Below, piece after piece: positions 16,452 to 25,834 of a stretch of 36,473 nucleotides of DNA. The DNA is from Thermodesulfobacteriota bacterium. Its GTDB lineage: Bacteria; Desulfobacterota; BSN033; UBA1163. The notes under the pieces are model-generated. The model ran no database searches. It saw nothing but the letters and a program-made list of their open reading frames with translations, and was not told the origin of the DNA. The stretch spans positions 1-36,473 of the forward strand of contig JASEHH010000029.1 of the NCBI GenBank assembly GCA_030017685.1, given 5' to 3'. How positions within the stretch are numbered: the stretch's first letter is position 1; the number at the start of each line of letters is the position of its first letter. A program made the translations under genes and the position numbers.

Positions 16452-16955
16452 TTATCTTTTCTTCTTTAGCCCTTTTTTTCGGAGGTGGGGAATCAGGCCG
16501 CCATCCTGGAGCAGTTCCTGCATGAAGGGGGGGATGGGGGTTGCGGAGAATTTTTTCCGCTGGGTGAGGTCAAAAAGCTCACCGGTTGAGAGATCGACTC
16601 GAACCCGGTCTCCGTCCTTAATCGCTTCCGATGCCTCCGGAGATTCGAGGAGGGGGAGACCCAGGTTGAAACTATTGCGGAAAAAGATCCGGGCGAAACT
16701 TTTGGCGATGATACAGGAAATGCCTGCAGCCTTCAGGGCAAGGGGAGCATGTTCACGCGAGGAGCCGCATCCGAAGTTCTTTTCTGCTAACAGGATATCC
16801 CCTTTCTTCACTTCTTTTATAAACTCCGGTCGCTCATCCTCCATCGCATGTTTGGCCAGTTCCTTTGGATCGGACTGGTTAAGGTAACGGGCGGGGATGA
16901 TGGCATCGGTATCGATATCGGCTCCAAATTTCCAGATTCTGCCTTCGAGTTTCAT
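16452..16955 (-). CDS. leuD: 3-isopropylmalate dehydratase small subunit
   Basis: With LeuC it isomerises 2- to 3-isopropylmalate in leucine synthesis. The 167-residue form starts at the ATG at 16955 behind CTGGAGAAG. The extra eight residues possible from 16979 are encoded by a repeat arm and have no ribosome-binding site. The aconitase swivel-domain signature GCGSSREHAP is at 62-71. Its length fits the short LeuD/LeuD2 type that partners the roughly 420-residue LeuC. A repeat-filled spacer separates it from leuC. Confidence 0.94.
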   Translation of the reverse strand: MKLEGRIWKFGADIDTDAIIPARYLNQSDPKELAKHAMEDERPEFIKEVKKGDILLAEKNFGCGSSREHAPLALKAAGISCIIAKSFARIFFRNSFNLGLPLLESPEASEAIKDGDRVRVDLSTGELFDLTQRKKFSATPIPPFMQELLQDGGLIPHLRKKGLKKKR

Positions 16956-16970
16956 GGTTTGCTTCTCCAG

Positions 16971-17113
16971 AGGGTTCAAGGATTCAAGGGGTCGAGGGTT
17001 CGAGTGAAAAGCTTAACTTCAAATCATAACTACAATCATTTCAAATTGGTCGTTTCTAATAACATTTTTTTAAGCCATCACTGGACCTCTGGAACCCTTG
17101 AACCCTAGGACCC
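16971..17113. repeat. Octad word array with inverted arms between leuC and leuD
   Basis: Left arm, four 8-bp units: AGGGTTCA, AGGATTCA, AGGGGTCG, AGGGTTCG at 16971-17002. Right arm: TGGACCTC, TGGAACCC, TTGAACCC, TAGGACCC at 17082-17113. The right arm supplies the last two codons (Gly-Ser) and the TAG stop of leuC. Confidence 0.8.
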
Positions 17114-18391
17114 TTTTTTAACTACTTCTTCCGGATGACAGATTCTTCCTTTGATGGCGCTGGCGGCCGCAACCGCAGGACCACTGAGATAGACTTCGCT
17201 TTCGACATGGCCCATTCTTCCCCTGAAGTTGCGATTCGTCGTGGCCAACGCCCTTTCCCCCGCTGCGAGGACACCCATATAGCCTCCGAGGCAGGGACCG
17301 CAGGTGGGTGTGCTGATCGCCGCACCTGCCGAAAGAAATATTTCGAAGAGGCCTTCTTTCAATGCCTGCCGATAGATCTCCTGAGTGGCCGGGATGATGA
17401 TGAGCCTCAAGGAGGGAGCGATCTTTTTCCCTTTCAGAATCCTTCCTGCGACCCTTAAGTCATCGAGATGACCATTCGTGCAGGATCCAATCACCACCTG
17501 ATCGATCTCAATCTTTCCGCATTCCCTCACATCCTTCACATTGGAGGGAATATGAGGAAGGGCCACCTGTGGGTGAAGCTTTGAGACATCGTATTCTCTC
17601 ACATTCGCATAGTGTGCGTCCTGATCACTGCGGTAGATCTTATAAGGCCTTTTTACTCTGGGTTTGATAAATTTAAGGGTGATCTCATCCGGTTCGATGA
17701 TCCCGTTCTTTCCGCCGGCCTCGATCGCCATATTGGCCATGGTGAAGCGGCCTGACATGGGAAGTTCCCGTATGGCCTCTCCGCAAAATTCCATGGCCTG
17801 GTAGAGGGCGCCATCCACTCCGATGTCGCCGATGGTTGCGAGAATCAGGTCCTTTCCCGAAACCCAGGGGTTTAATTTCCCATCATAGATGAGTTTGATG
17901 CTTTCCGGAACTTTGAGCCAGAGCCTTCCGGTTGCCATCGCGGCTCCGAGGTCCGTGCTTCCCACACCGGTTGAAAAAGCGCCAAGACCTCCATAGGTGC
18001 AGGTATGGCTGTCCGCACCGATCACGACCTCTCCCGGAAGGACGAGACCCTTTTCGGGAAGAAGGACATGTTCGATTCCGCACTGACCGACCTCGAAGTA
18101 ATGGGTGAGGCGCTGGGCCTTTGCGAACTCGCGAAGAATTTTGCATTGCTCGGCAGAGGGAATGTCTTTGGCCGGGGTGAAGTGATCGGGAACGAGGACG
18201 ACCCGGTTCCGGTTAAAAACTTTCTCCACTCCGATCTCCCTGAATGCCTGGATGGCAAGAGGGACGGTAATATCGTTGGCAAGGGCGAGGTCGATCCGCA
18301 CATCGATTAGCTCGCCCGGGACGACCACTTTTTTGTCCGTATGGGCAGCAAGAATCTTTTCCGTGATGGTCATCGATTGTAATTTCTTCAT
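17105..18391 (-). CDS. leuC: 3-isopropylmalate dehydratase large subunit
   Basis: Iron-sulfur catalytic subunit of 428 residues. The 4Fe-4S ligands are visible as C304 in GSCTNGH and C364/C367 in TCGPC. ADSHT is at 126-130. The length matches the shorter, LeuC2/homoaconitase-like class. Substrate assignment to isopropylmalate rests on leuA upstream and leuD downstream. ATG at 18391 or ATG at 18373 (MTITEKILAAH, the usual family start) could be used; neither has a strong ribosome-binding site. The last residues and the stop lie inside the 16971-17113 octad array. Confidence 0.94.
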   Translation of the reverse strand: MKKLQSMTITEKILAAHTDKKVVVPGELIDVRIDLALANDITVPLAIQAFREIGVEKVFNRNRVVLVPDHFTPAKDIPSAEQCKILREFAKAQRLTHYFEVGQCGIEHVLLPEKGLVLPGEVVIGADSHTCTYGGLGAFSTGVGSTDLGAAMATGRLWLKVPESIKLIYDGKLNPWVSGKDLILATIGDIGVDGALYQAMEFCGEAIRELPMSGRFTMANMAIEAGGKNGIIEPDEITLKFIKPRVKRPYKIYRSDQDAHYANVREYDVSKLHPQVALPHIPSNVKDVRECGKIEIDQVVIGSCTNGHLDDLRVAGRILKGKKIAPSLRLIIIPATQEIYRQALKEGLFEIFLSAGAAISTPTCGPCLGGYMGVLAAGERALATTNRNFRGRMGHVESEVYLSGPAVAAASAIKGRICHPEEVVKKGS

Positions 18392-18413
18392 TGGCTACCT
18401 ATTCTACATAAAA

Positions 18414-18480
18414 AGGTTGAGGCTCAGGTTAAGGTTAAGAAAAGAACATTTGATCTTCATCTTAACCTAAACCTCAACCT
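18414..18480. repeat. Hexad word array with inverted arms between leuA and leuC
   Basis: Left arm: AGGTTG, AGGCTC, AGGTTA, AGGTTA at 18414-18437. Right arm: CTTAAC, CTAAAC, CTCAAC at 18461-18478. It fills the short leuA-leuC spacer. Confidence 0.75.
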
Positions 18481-18491
18481 GCGAATCCCCT

Positions 18492-20018
<1,527 letters not shown>

Positions 20019-20044
20019 TCTTAACTCTCCTTAAATAATAAATG

Positions 20045-20107
20045 ATGAACAATGAACAATGAACGACGAACGAAAAACGATAAACTTTAAACTCATAATT
20101 CATAATT
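20045..20107. repeat. Heptad word array upstream of leuA, first part
   Basis: Nine 7-bp units: ATGAACA, ATGAACA, ATGAACG, ACGAACG, AAAAACG, ATAAACT, TTAAACT, CATAATT, CATAATT. The word drifts gradually from ATGAACA to CATAATT. The array stops exactly at the left end of the MITE-like element. Confidence 0.75.
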
Positions 20108-20239
20108 GATGGTCTCGTAAAAAGTCTGAAAAGGTGATTTTTTGTCATTCCTGCGCAAGCAGGAATCCAGTATTTTTATGTAGTTAGAATTCTCTGGATT
20201 CCCGTTTTCACGGGAATGACGACTTTTTACGAAATCATC
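20108..20239. mobile_element. 132-bp MITE-like element, copy 2
   Basis: Outer inverted repeats lie at 20108-20126 and 20221-20239, with 17 of 19 bases paired. The reverse complement of this element aligns end to end with 77-208. Heptad arrays abut both ends, so it appears to have inserted into an existing array. Confidence 0.75.
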
Positions 20240-20241
20240 AT

Positions 20242-20290
20242 AACTCATAACTCTTAACTCATAACTCTTAACTCTTAACTCTTAACTCTA
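20242..20290. repeat. Heptad word array downstream of lpxK, second part
   Basis: Seven exact 7-bp units: AACTCAT, AACTCTT, AACTCAT, AACTCTT, AACTCTT, AACTCTT, AACTCTA. The TAA stop and the last few codons of lpxK are read from this array. Confidence 0.85.
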
Positions 20291-21360
20291 AATACTTCCA
20301 TTACCCTTTTGTAAAATTCTTCTTCCTCCCGTATCTTCATTTGGATGCGAAGGGCCAAGAGGGGAAGGGGATCAAGGGGTAACTTTTTTAATTTTACCAT
20401 ATCCTTCTCCGTTGTCACAATCCAATCCACCTTTTTAACTTTTCCAAAGATGGAAGTCAAATCCTGAGCGGTGTAGAGATGATGATCCGGGAAAACCATC
20501 TCTCCGGCTACCTCCGCTCCGCATTTTCTCAATAATGAAGAGAAGTAAACCGGGTTGGCGATTCCGGAAAGGGCAAGAACCTTCGTTCCCTTTAAAAGAT
20601 GGAGCGGTTCAAACTTTCCGTCAGGGCGAATCAATCCGGCGGGTTCGTAATGGCTGTGGAATATCGGTGCGGAGGGATGAATCTCGCGAAGTGTTGATTC
20701 AAGCGATTGGCAGGCTTCGGGGTCTTCTGCTTTCGTCATGAGGAAGAGGTCTGCCCTTCGAAGATGTGACAAGGGTTCCCTCAGGATACCCCTTGGCAGG
20801 AGGTGACCATCGCCGAAACCGATCTGCGAGTCGATGAGGAGGATGTTCAGATCCCGACGGAGAGGAAGATGCTGAAAGCCATCATCGAGCAGGAAGCCGC
20901 GGACAGGGAATCGGTCGAGAGCCATCTCTCCGTTTTTCAACCTATCTTTTCCGACGAGAATGGGAATGCCTTTCAGGGCACTGGCCATGAGAAAGGGTTC
21001 ATCGCCTGACTCCTCCGGAGAAAGAAGAACCCTCCGGCCGTCGGTGACAAGCGGGCCAGAGCCCTTCTTTCCACGATAACCCCTGCTCAGGATGGCAGTG
21101 GGAATACCTCTCTCCATCACCCCTTCTGATAGAGCCATGACGAGAGGGGTTTTTCCGGTTCCTCCCACCGTGATATTCCCAACACTGATGACAGGCCGGG
21201 AAAGTTGTTTGGTCTTCAACAGACCGAGGGTGTATAAAAATGTCCTTGTCCGGACTGCCCACCCATAAGGAAGGGAGAGAAGATAGAGAGGAAAGAGGAG
21301 AATTCTTTTCCCCAATGGTTTTTCTTTCTGATAAAGGATTTGATCGAGGCGACAGCTCAT
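20275..21360 (-). CDS. lpxK: Tetraacyldisaccharide 4'-kinase
   Basis: Inner-membrane kinase that adds the 4'-phosphate to the lipid A disaccharide, giving lipid IVA. It has 361 residues. The P-loop SVGNITVGGTGKTP is at 59-72. A hydrophobic N-terminal helix (about 20-35) anchors the protein, and DDGFQH, a conserved LpxK motif, is present. The C-terminus (RVKS-stop) is encoded by a 7-bp tandem array, so the last residues are probably not ancestral. It is the last gene of the lipid A cluster. Confidence 0.94.
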   Translation of the reverse strand: MSCRLDQILYQKEKPLGKRILLFPLYLLSLPYGWAVRTRTFLYTLGLLKTKQLSRPVISVGNITVGGTGKTPLVMALSEGVMERGIPTAILSRGYRGKKGSGPLVTDGRRVLLSPEESGDEPFLMASALKGIPILVGKDRLKNGEMALDRFPVRGFLLDDGFQHLPLRRDLNILLIDSQIGFGDGHLLPRGILREPLSHLRRADLFLMTKAEDPEACQSLESTLREIHPSAPIFHSHYEPAGLIRPDGKFEPLHLLKGTKVLALSGIANPVYFSSLLRKCGAEVAGEMVFPDHHLYTAQDLTSIFGKVKKVDWIVTTEKDMVKLKKLPLDPLPLLALRIQMKIREEEEFYKRVMEVFRVKS

Positions 21361-21391
21361 ATCTTAAAATAGTTTGGTCATAGCAGTCTCG

Positions 21392-21455
21392 TAGTCGATT
21401 AGTCTGTTAGTCGGATAGTCGAAGACTATAAGACTATACGACTAACAGACTAAAA
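21392..21455. repeat. Octad word array, 4+4 units back to back
   Basis: Left arm TAGTCGAT, TAGTCTGT, TAGTCGGA, TAGTCGAA (21392-21423) is followed with no gap by GACTATAA, GACTATAC, GACTAACA, GACTAAAA (21424-21455). A perfect 15-bp stem pairs 21399-21413 with 21439-21453. The right arm supplies the last residues (Leu-Val-Cys) and the TAG stop of waaA. Confidence 0.85.
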
Positions 21456-22722
21456 AAGGTTTGATTTTTTCAAAGATTCTTTCTGTGGCTCCGCGATGTT
21501 TCATGAGAAATCGATAACCATTTTGTCCGACCTCATTTCGCGCCCTCTCATCGGAAAGAAGTCGCTTCAACTGAAAAGAGAGTTCCTCTCTGTCGTTCAC
21601 CAGAATGGCTCCTCCTTCCGCTATCAGACGACGAGAGATTTCGAGGAAGTTAAACATATGAGGCCCGAAGAGGACGCATTTTTTAAAGAAGAGGGGTTCA
21701 AGGGGATTGTGACCACCCACCGGCACGAGGCTTCCACCGATGAAGACGATTGTCCCGAGGCTATAAAGTCTCATCAGTTCGCCCATGGTATCGAGGAGGA
21801 TCACGCCGGAGATCTCCTTTCGGTCCTGACCGGAAAGGGACGATCTTCTCTTCCATGAAAGGTCCTCGTTTCTTAAAACCTTCTCCACCTCCTCGAGGCG
21901 ATCGAGATGGCGCGGAGCCAGGATGAGGATGAGATGGGGATCGGCCTTTCTCAAGTCCTTGAAGAGCTGGATAAAGATCTCCTCCTCTCCCTGATGGGTC
22001 GAACCCGCAAGGAGGATGGTCTCGTTTCCCTGAAGGCCAAGGAAACCGGACATTTCAACTATTGCCTCCAGGTTGATGGATGGGAAAACCTGGTCAAATT
22101 TTATGTTTCCCGCCACCCTTGTCCTGTCCGGTGGAGCGCCGATCTCGATGATTCGGCTCCGGTCCTCCTCTGTCTGCATCAGAAAGAAGGAGATATCTTT
22201 CAAACATCTTTTAAAGAAAGATTTTAAGAAAAGGTATCCCCGGAATGATTTTCCAGAGATCCTGCCGTTGAAGAGGACAACAGGAATTTGCTTTCTGCCG
22301 CAGGAACGGAGGAGGTTGGGCCAGAGTTCCGTCTCCGCGATGAGGAGAAGACGGGGACTGATTTTTCGAATGGCCCTTCGGATGGTGAAAGGATGGTCAA
22401 TAGGAAAAAAGAGGATCCGGTCGGCTTCAGGGATGAGTTTCTTTGCCGTCTCGTTGCCCGTGGAGGTCATTGTGGTCAGGACGATCTCGCAGTCAGGAAC
22501 TTCCTTCTTGATCCTCTTCAGGAGAGGGATGGAACAGAGGACCTCTCCGACGGAAGCGGCATGGATCCAGATCGGTTTTTTTGAGGAGAGATCCGGGAAA
22601 CTTCCCAATCGCTCCTTCATTAGTTTTTGAGGTCGTTTCCTGAGGAGGCTTTGGAGAAGAAGGTAGGGGATGTGGAGGATTAAAAAACAGGTCAGAATGA
22701 CATTGTAAAGAAAGTGGATCAT
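21442..22722 (-). CDS. waaA: 3-deoxy-D-manno-octulosonic acid (Kdo) transferase
   Basis: Transfers Kdo from CMP-Kdo to lipid IVA at the inner membrane. It has 426 residues, with an N-terminal membrane anchor (about 3-25). The Glycos_transf_N domain carries IHAASVGEV at 53-61, where E60 corresponds to the catalytic glutamate. AETELWPNLL follows at about 128-137, and GGHNPLEP marks the C-terminal nucleotide-sugar half. The number of Kdo units added cannot be told from the sequence. The last three residues and the stop lie in the 21392-21455 octad array. Confidence 0.94.
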   Translation of the reverse strand: MIHFLYNVILTCFLILHIPYLLLQSLLRKRPQKLMKERLGSFPDLSSKKPIWIHAASVGEVLCSIPLLKRIKKEVPDCEIVLTTMTSTGNETAKKLIPEADRILFFPIDHPFTIRRAIRKISPRLLLIAETELWPNLLRSCGRKQIPVVLFNGRISGKSFRGYLFLKSFFKRCLKDISFFLMQTEEDRSRIIEIGAPPDRTRVAGNIKFDQVFPSINLEAIVEMSGFLGLQGNETILLAGSTHQGEEEIFIQLFKDLRKADPHLILILAPRHLDRLEEVEKVLRNEDLSWKRRSSLSGQDRKEISGVILLDTMGELMRLYSLGTIVFIGGSLVPVGGHNPLEPLFFKKCVLFGPHMFNFLEISRRLIAEGGAILVNDREELSFQLKRLLSDERARNEVGQNGYRFLMKHRGATERIFEKIKPFLVC

Positions 22723-22740
22723 GGGACCATCAAAATTTAT

Positions 22741-22951
22741 AAATCCGAAATACGAATATCGAAATCCGAAGTTGTTTAAACTCTAAACACTAAACTCTAA
22801 ATCCTAAACAAATCCAAAATATAAAGCTCAAAATACAATTTTGACTTTCCAACAATTGAACCGATTATATTCTACGTCATGCCGTTTTGGGTTTTGTGTT
22901 TTGGACATTTAAGTTTGTTTAGAGTTTAGGTTTTCGAGTTTAGGATTTAAC
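22741..22951. repeat. Composite heptad word arrays upstream of waaA
   Basis: Four units near AAATCCG (22741-22768) and five near AAACTCT (22778-22812: AAACTCT, AAACACT, AAACTCT, AAATCCT, AAACAAA). On the far side come TTTTGGG-like units (from 22885) and GTTTAGA, GTTTAGG, TTTTCGA, GTTTAGG, ATTTAAC (22917-22951). The two sides are inverted relative to each other. The spacer contains no gene. Confidence 0.75.
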
Positions 22952-23008
22952 ACCATGGTTTCGAATTGATCCCTCCGGGATGCTTCGCCTGTGCTTCGAA
23001 ATTTGATC

Positions 23009-23674
23009 TTAGTCATTGAAGTAGCGGTCTGCTTCTTCGGTTAATTCGTTTAATCGCCTCTCCACAAGAAGCCTCATTTCCTCAAGATAGTCCCGGTTTC
23101 CGTCACGATCCACATAAATGGGTTCTCCCCAGACGAAAACCCCTTTTGAAAAGGGATAGGGAAGGAGAAAGCGATCCCAGGTTTTAAAGATCTTCTTTTT
23201 TGAAGCGCTGAAGGTGAGCGGAAGAATGGGATTTCCTGTCCGCCTGGCCAGTTCGATCACACCAAACTGGAGGCGGTGGCGCGGCCCTCTGGGGCCGTCC
23301 GGGACAATGGCCATATCCGATCCATTCTGAATCGCCCTCACCATTTCTTTGATTGCGGAAGCACCTCCCCTGGATGAGGAACCGAAGATCGGATTGAGGC
23401 CGAATCGCTTTAACGCCCTTCCGACGATCTGGCCATCGCGATGGGGCGAGACGAGAAAGCCCAACTTCTTTCCCTCATAACCAAAGGGCATCATCAAGAG
23501 CCTATCATGCCAGAAGGCGCCGATGTATGGGATGTCTTTCTCCAAGAAGGATCTCTGGATTTCCGGATTGACCACTTCGAATCGCATGGTCCGGCCCAGA
23601 ATCCTGATGACCCGGTAAGCCAGCCAGGGACCGAACTTTTCCACCAATTTTTTTTTCAGACGCTTTAGGGTCAT
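23009..23674 (-). CDS. Lysophospholipid acyltransferase-family protein (DUF374)
   Basis: A 221-residue LPLAT-superfamily member of the DUF374 type. H56 in FWHDRL, the HRD at 78-80 and VPDGPRGPRH at 124-133 match family motifs. Proteins of this type sit next to waaA or msbA in many Proteobacteria and Aquificae and are suspected to add secondary acyl chains to lipid A in place of LpxL/LpxM, but the acyl donor and acceptor are inferred from context only. No lpxL or lpxM is present in this window, which makes this gene the natural candidate. Confidence 0.85.
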   Translation of the reverse strand: MTLKRLKKKLVEKFGPWLAYRVIRILGRTMRFEVVNPEIQRSFLEKDIPYIGAFWHDRLLMMPFGYEGKKLGFLVSPHRDGQIVGRALKRFGLNPIFGSSSRGGASAIKEMVRAIQNGSDMAIVPDGPRGPRHRLQFGVIELARRTGNPILPLTFSASKKKIFKTWDRFLLPYPFSKGVFVWGEPIYVDRDGNRDYLEEMRLLVERRLNELTEEADRYFND

Positions 23675-23713
23675 GTGGCAAAATGCATTTCTTGATTATG
23701 GGGATCATACTAT

Positions 23714-23785
23714 AGTTCGGAGTGGTTAGTTCGGAGTTCGGAGATTTTTAATTTTTCGACTCCGAACTCTGACTCCGAACTCAAA
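23714..23785. repeat. Heptad word array with inverted arms (AGTTCGG / CCGAACT)
   Basis: Left arm: AGTTCGG, AGTGGTT, AGTTCGG, AGTTCGG, AGATTTT (23714-23748). Right arm: ACTCCGA, ACTCTG, ACTCCGA, ACTCAAA (23759-23785), with one 6-bp unit. It lies between msbA and the acyltransferase gene and can form one long hairpin. Confidence 0.8.
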
Positions 23786-23787
23786 AC

Positions 23788-25620
23788 TTAATAGATTTTC
23801 TTCGCCTTCACTGACTTCCAGCCCCTCATCCCGTCATCTCTGAATTGAAGATCATAAAGCCGCCGGTATTCTCCGTTTAAAGCCATCAACGCTTCGTGAG
23901 TTCCTTCCTCCACAATCCCTCCATCGGAGAGGACGATGATGCGATGAGCATTCCGGATGGTGGAGAGCCTGTGGGCAATGACAAAGACCGTCCTGCCTCT
24001 CATTAAACTGTCCATGGCCATCTGAACCTCGGTCTCGGAGTCGGAATCGAGGGAAGAAGTGGCCTCATCGAGGATCAGAATGGGGGCATTTTTTAAAATG
24101 GCTCGTGCAATGGAGATTCGCTGGCGTTCTCCGCCGGAGAGCTTAACCCCTCCTTCTCCAATCACGGTGTCGTATCCCAGAGGAAACCTCTGGATGAAGC
24201 CATGGGCATTGGCCGCTTTTGCGGCCTCAATGATCTCCTGATCCGATCGCAGAAGGCTTCCATAAGCGATGTTGTTTTTAACCGTATCATTGAAGAGGAT
24301 GGTCTGCTGGGTGACCAATCCGATTTGTTCCCTCAATGATTTCAGGGTGACTTTTCGAATATCAAAACCGTCAATCAGAATCCGGCCCTCCTCCACATCG
24401 TAGAAGCGGGGCAGGAGATTGACGAGAGAGGTCTTTCCCGCTCCGCTCATCCCGACGATGGCGATGATCTCACCGGCCCTGACATGGAGGGAGATCGCCC
24501 TGAGCACCGGCGCTGAATCATATTTGAAGGTGACCTCTTTAAACTCAATTCCTTTTGAAATCGGAGGAAGCGAAACGGCATCCTTCTCCTCTCTCACTTC
24601 CGCCACCGTATCGAGGAGTTCAAATATCCTTGCTGCTGCGGCCAACCCTTCCTGCACCTCAAGGTTCACCTTGTTCAGATTGCGGACCGGGGCATAGAGC
24701 ATCAGAAGCGCAGTCATAAAGGAGAAAAAAGTTCCGGGAGTCACTTCTCCCCGGACCACACTGTATCCGCCCACCCAGATGATTACGGCAATCCCGATTC
24801 CTCCTAATAATTCCATCAGGGGATGGGAGAGAGCCCTGATCTTGACCCGCTTGAGGAAGATTTTGAAATATCGTTCATTCTCTTCAGCGAACCGTCGCTT
24901 CTCGTATTCCTCCATAGTGAAGGCCTTGACGATCCGGTTGCCGGTGATCGTCTCGTGAAGAAAAGTGGTGAGAGAGCCCATCCTCTGAAGGCCTTTCCGG
25001 CTAAACTTCCGGAGCCTCTTTCCGAATTCTTTGATGGGTATGATGGCAATAGGAAAGATGATGAAAGCGATCATGCCCAGTTTCCAGTCCCGGTAGAAGA
25101 CAACAGCGGTCAGTCCCAGGATGGTCACGGCATCTTTAATGAGGCCGGTGATCGCATTGGAAACCGATCCCTGGACGAGATTGACATCATTGGTGATCCG
25201 GGAGATGAGGACGCCGGTGGGCGTTCGGGTGAAGAAGGAGAGGGAGAGATTCTGAAGGTGGTCATAAAGCCTCTGCCTGATATCAGCCACCACTCTCAGA
25301 CCGACAAAGTTCATCAGATAGGCCTGACCGTAATCGAAGGCGCCTTTCAGGAGAAAGAGGAGAATGATGGCAATAGGGAGCAGAAGGAGCATCTCCATAT
25401 CCTTCTTGAGCAACAGGTCTCCGAGGTGAAGCTGGATGATGATATTCTTTACGACGGGTGGAATTCCCTCCTTCTTGAAGAAGACGCCATCCATGGCTGG
25501 CTTGACCAGGAGGGCCTGGCTCGCCGTCAGGAGGGAAACGAAGATCATACAGGCCATGGCCAGGACCAGTTTGACCCAGTAAGGTTTGACGAGTTGAAGA
25601 AGGCGGCGGTAAAGAACCAT
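23788..25620 (-). CDS. msbA: Lipid A export ABC transporter
   Basis: A half-transporter of 610 residues that flips core-lipid A across the inner membrane. Six transmembrane segments occupy about 1-325, and the ATPase follows: Walker A GMSGAGKTS at 390-398, signature LSGGE at 494-498, Walker B LILDEA at 515-520. Position within the lipid A cluster supports MsbA over a generic multidrug exporter. The 214-bp gap from lpxB contains a hairpin and a dispersed repeat, so msbA may have its own transcript start. Confidence 0.93.
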   Translation of the reverse strand: MVLYRRLLQLVKPYWVKLVLAMACMIFVSLLTASQALLVKPAMDGVFFKKEGIPPVVKNIIIQLHLGDLLLKKDMEMLLLLPIAIILLFLLKGAFDYGQAYLMNFVGLRVVADIRQRLYDHLQNLSLSFFTRTPTGVLISRITNDVNLVQGSVSNAITGLIKDAVTILGLTAVVFYRDWKLGMIAFIIFPIAIIPIKEFGKRLRKFSRKGLQRMGSLTTFLHETITGNRIVKAFTMEEYEKRRFAEENERYFKIFLKRVKIRALSHPLMELLGGIGIAVIIWVGGYSVVRGEVTPGTFFSFMTALLMLYAPVRNLNKVNLEVQEGLAAAARIFELLDTVAEVREEKDAVSLPPISKGIEFKEVTFKYDSAPVLRAISLHVRAGEIIAIVGMSGAGKTSLVNLLPRFYDVEEGRILIDGFDIRKVTLKSLREQIGLVTQQTILFNDTVKNNIAYGSLLRSDQEIIEAAKAANAHGFIQRFPLGYDTVIGEGGVKLSGGERQRISIARAILKNAPILILDEATSSLDSDSETEVQMAMDSLMRGRTVFVIAHRLSTIRNAHRIIVLSDGGIVEEGTHEALMALNGEYRRLYDLQFRDDGMRGWKSVKAKKIY

Positions 25621-25667
25621 ATGGATTACTCAGAAAATAAGGGTTTCGTTAAACGGTCAGGGCTAAC

Positions 25668-25815
25668 CTGCCTGCTCCGCCCTCGGTCGGGACCGGGGGC
25701 GGTAGGCAGGGATGCCCGTATCGTCAATAAAAGGCAACGTTTATCGTCTCTTAATTCTTTGCACGTAACCGTAACCAATAACCGAAACGGGCTTCGTCAC
25801 CTTAACCTTAACCCG
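25668..25815. repeat. Hairpin plus dispersed repeat between lpxB and msbA
   Basis: 25668-25710 forms a strong GC-rich hairpin with ends CCTGCC / GGCAGG and inner CCGCCC / GGGCGG. From about 25710 to 25815 the reverse complement repeats the block at 10510-10641, including GACGAAGCCCG, AGAGACGATAAACG and GATACGGGCAT. It lacks about 27 bases found in the other copy. Confidence 0.7.
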
Positions 25816-25834
25816 CAGACTTGTTATATTTCTA

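Noticed and set aside
18392..18491. Leader peptide or T-box for leu genes
   Set aside because: The spacer is accounted for by the hexad array; no Leu-rich short frame or T-box motif is visible here or upstream of leuA.
20242..20290. Tandem arrays as CRISPR
   Set aside because: Units are 6-8 bp, contiguous and without unique spacers; no cas genes are nearby.
22729..22740. GGGACCATCAA next to waaA start as a MITE end
   Set aside because: It matches one end of the 77-208 element over 11 bases only, with no partner end; it may be chance or an old remnant.
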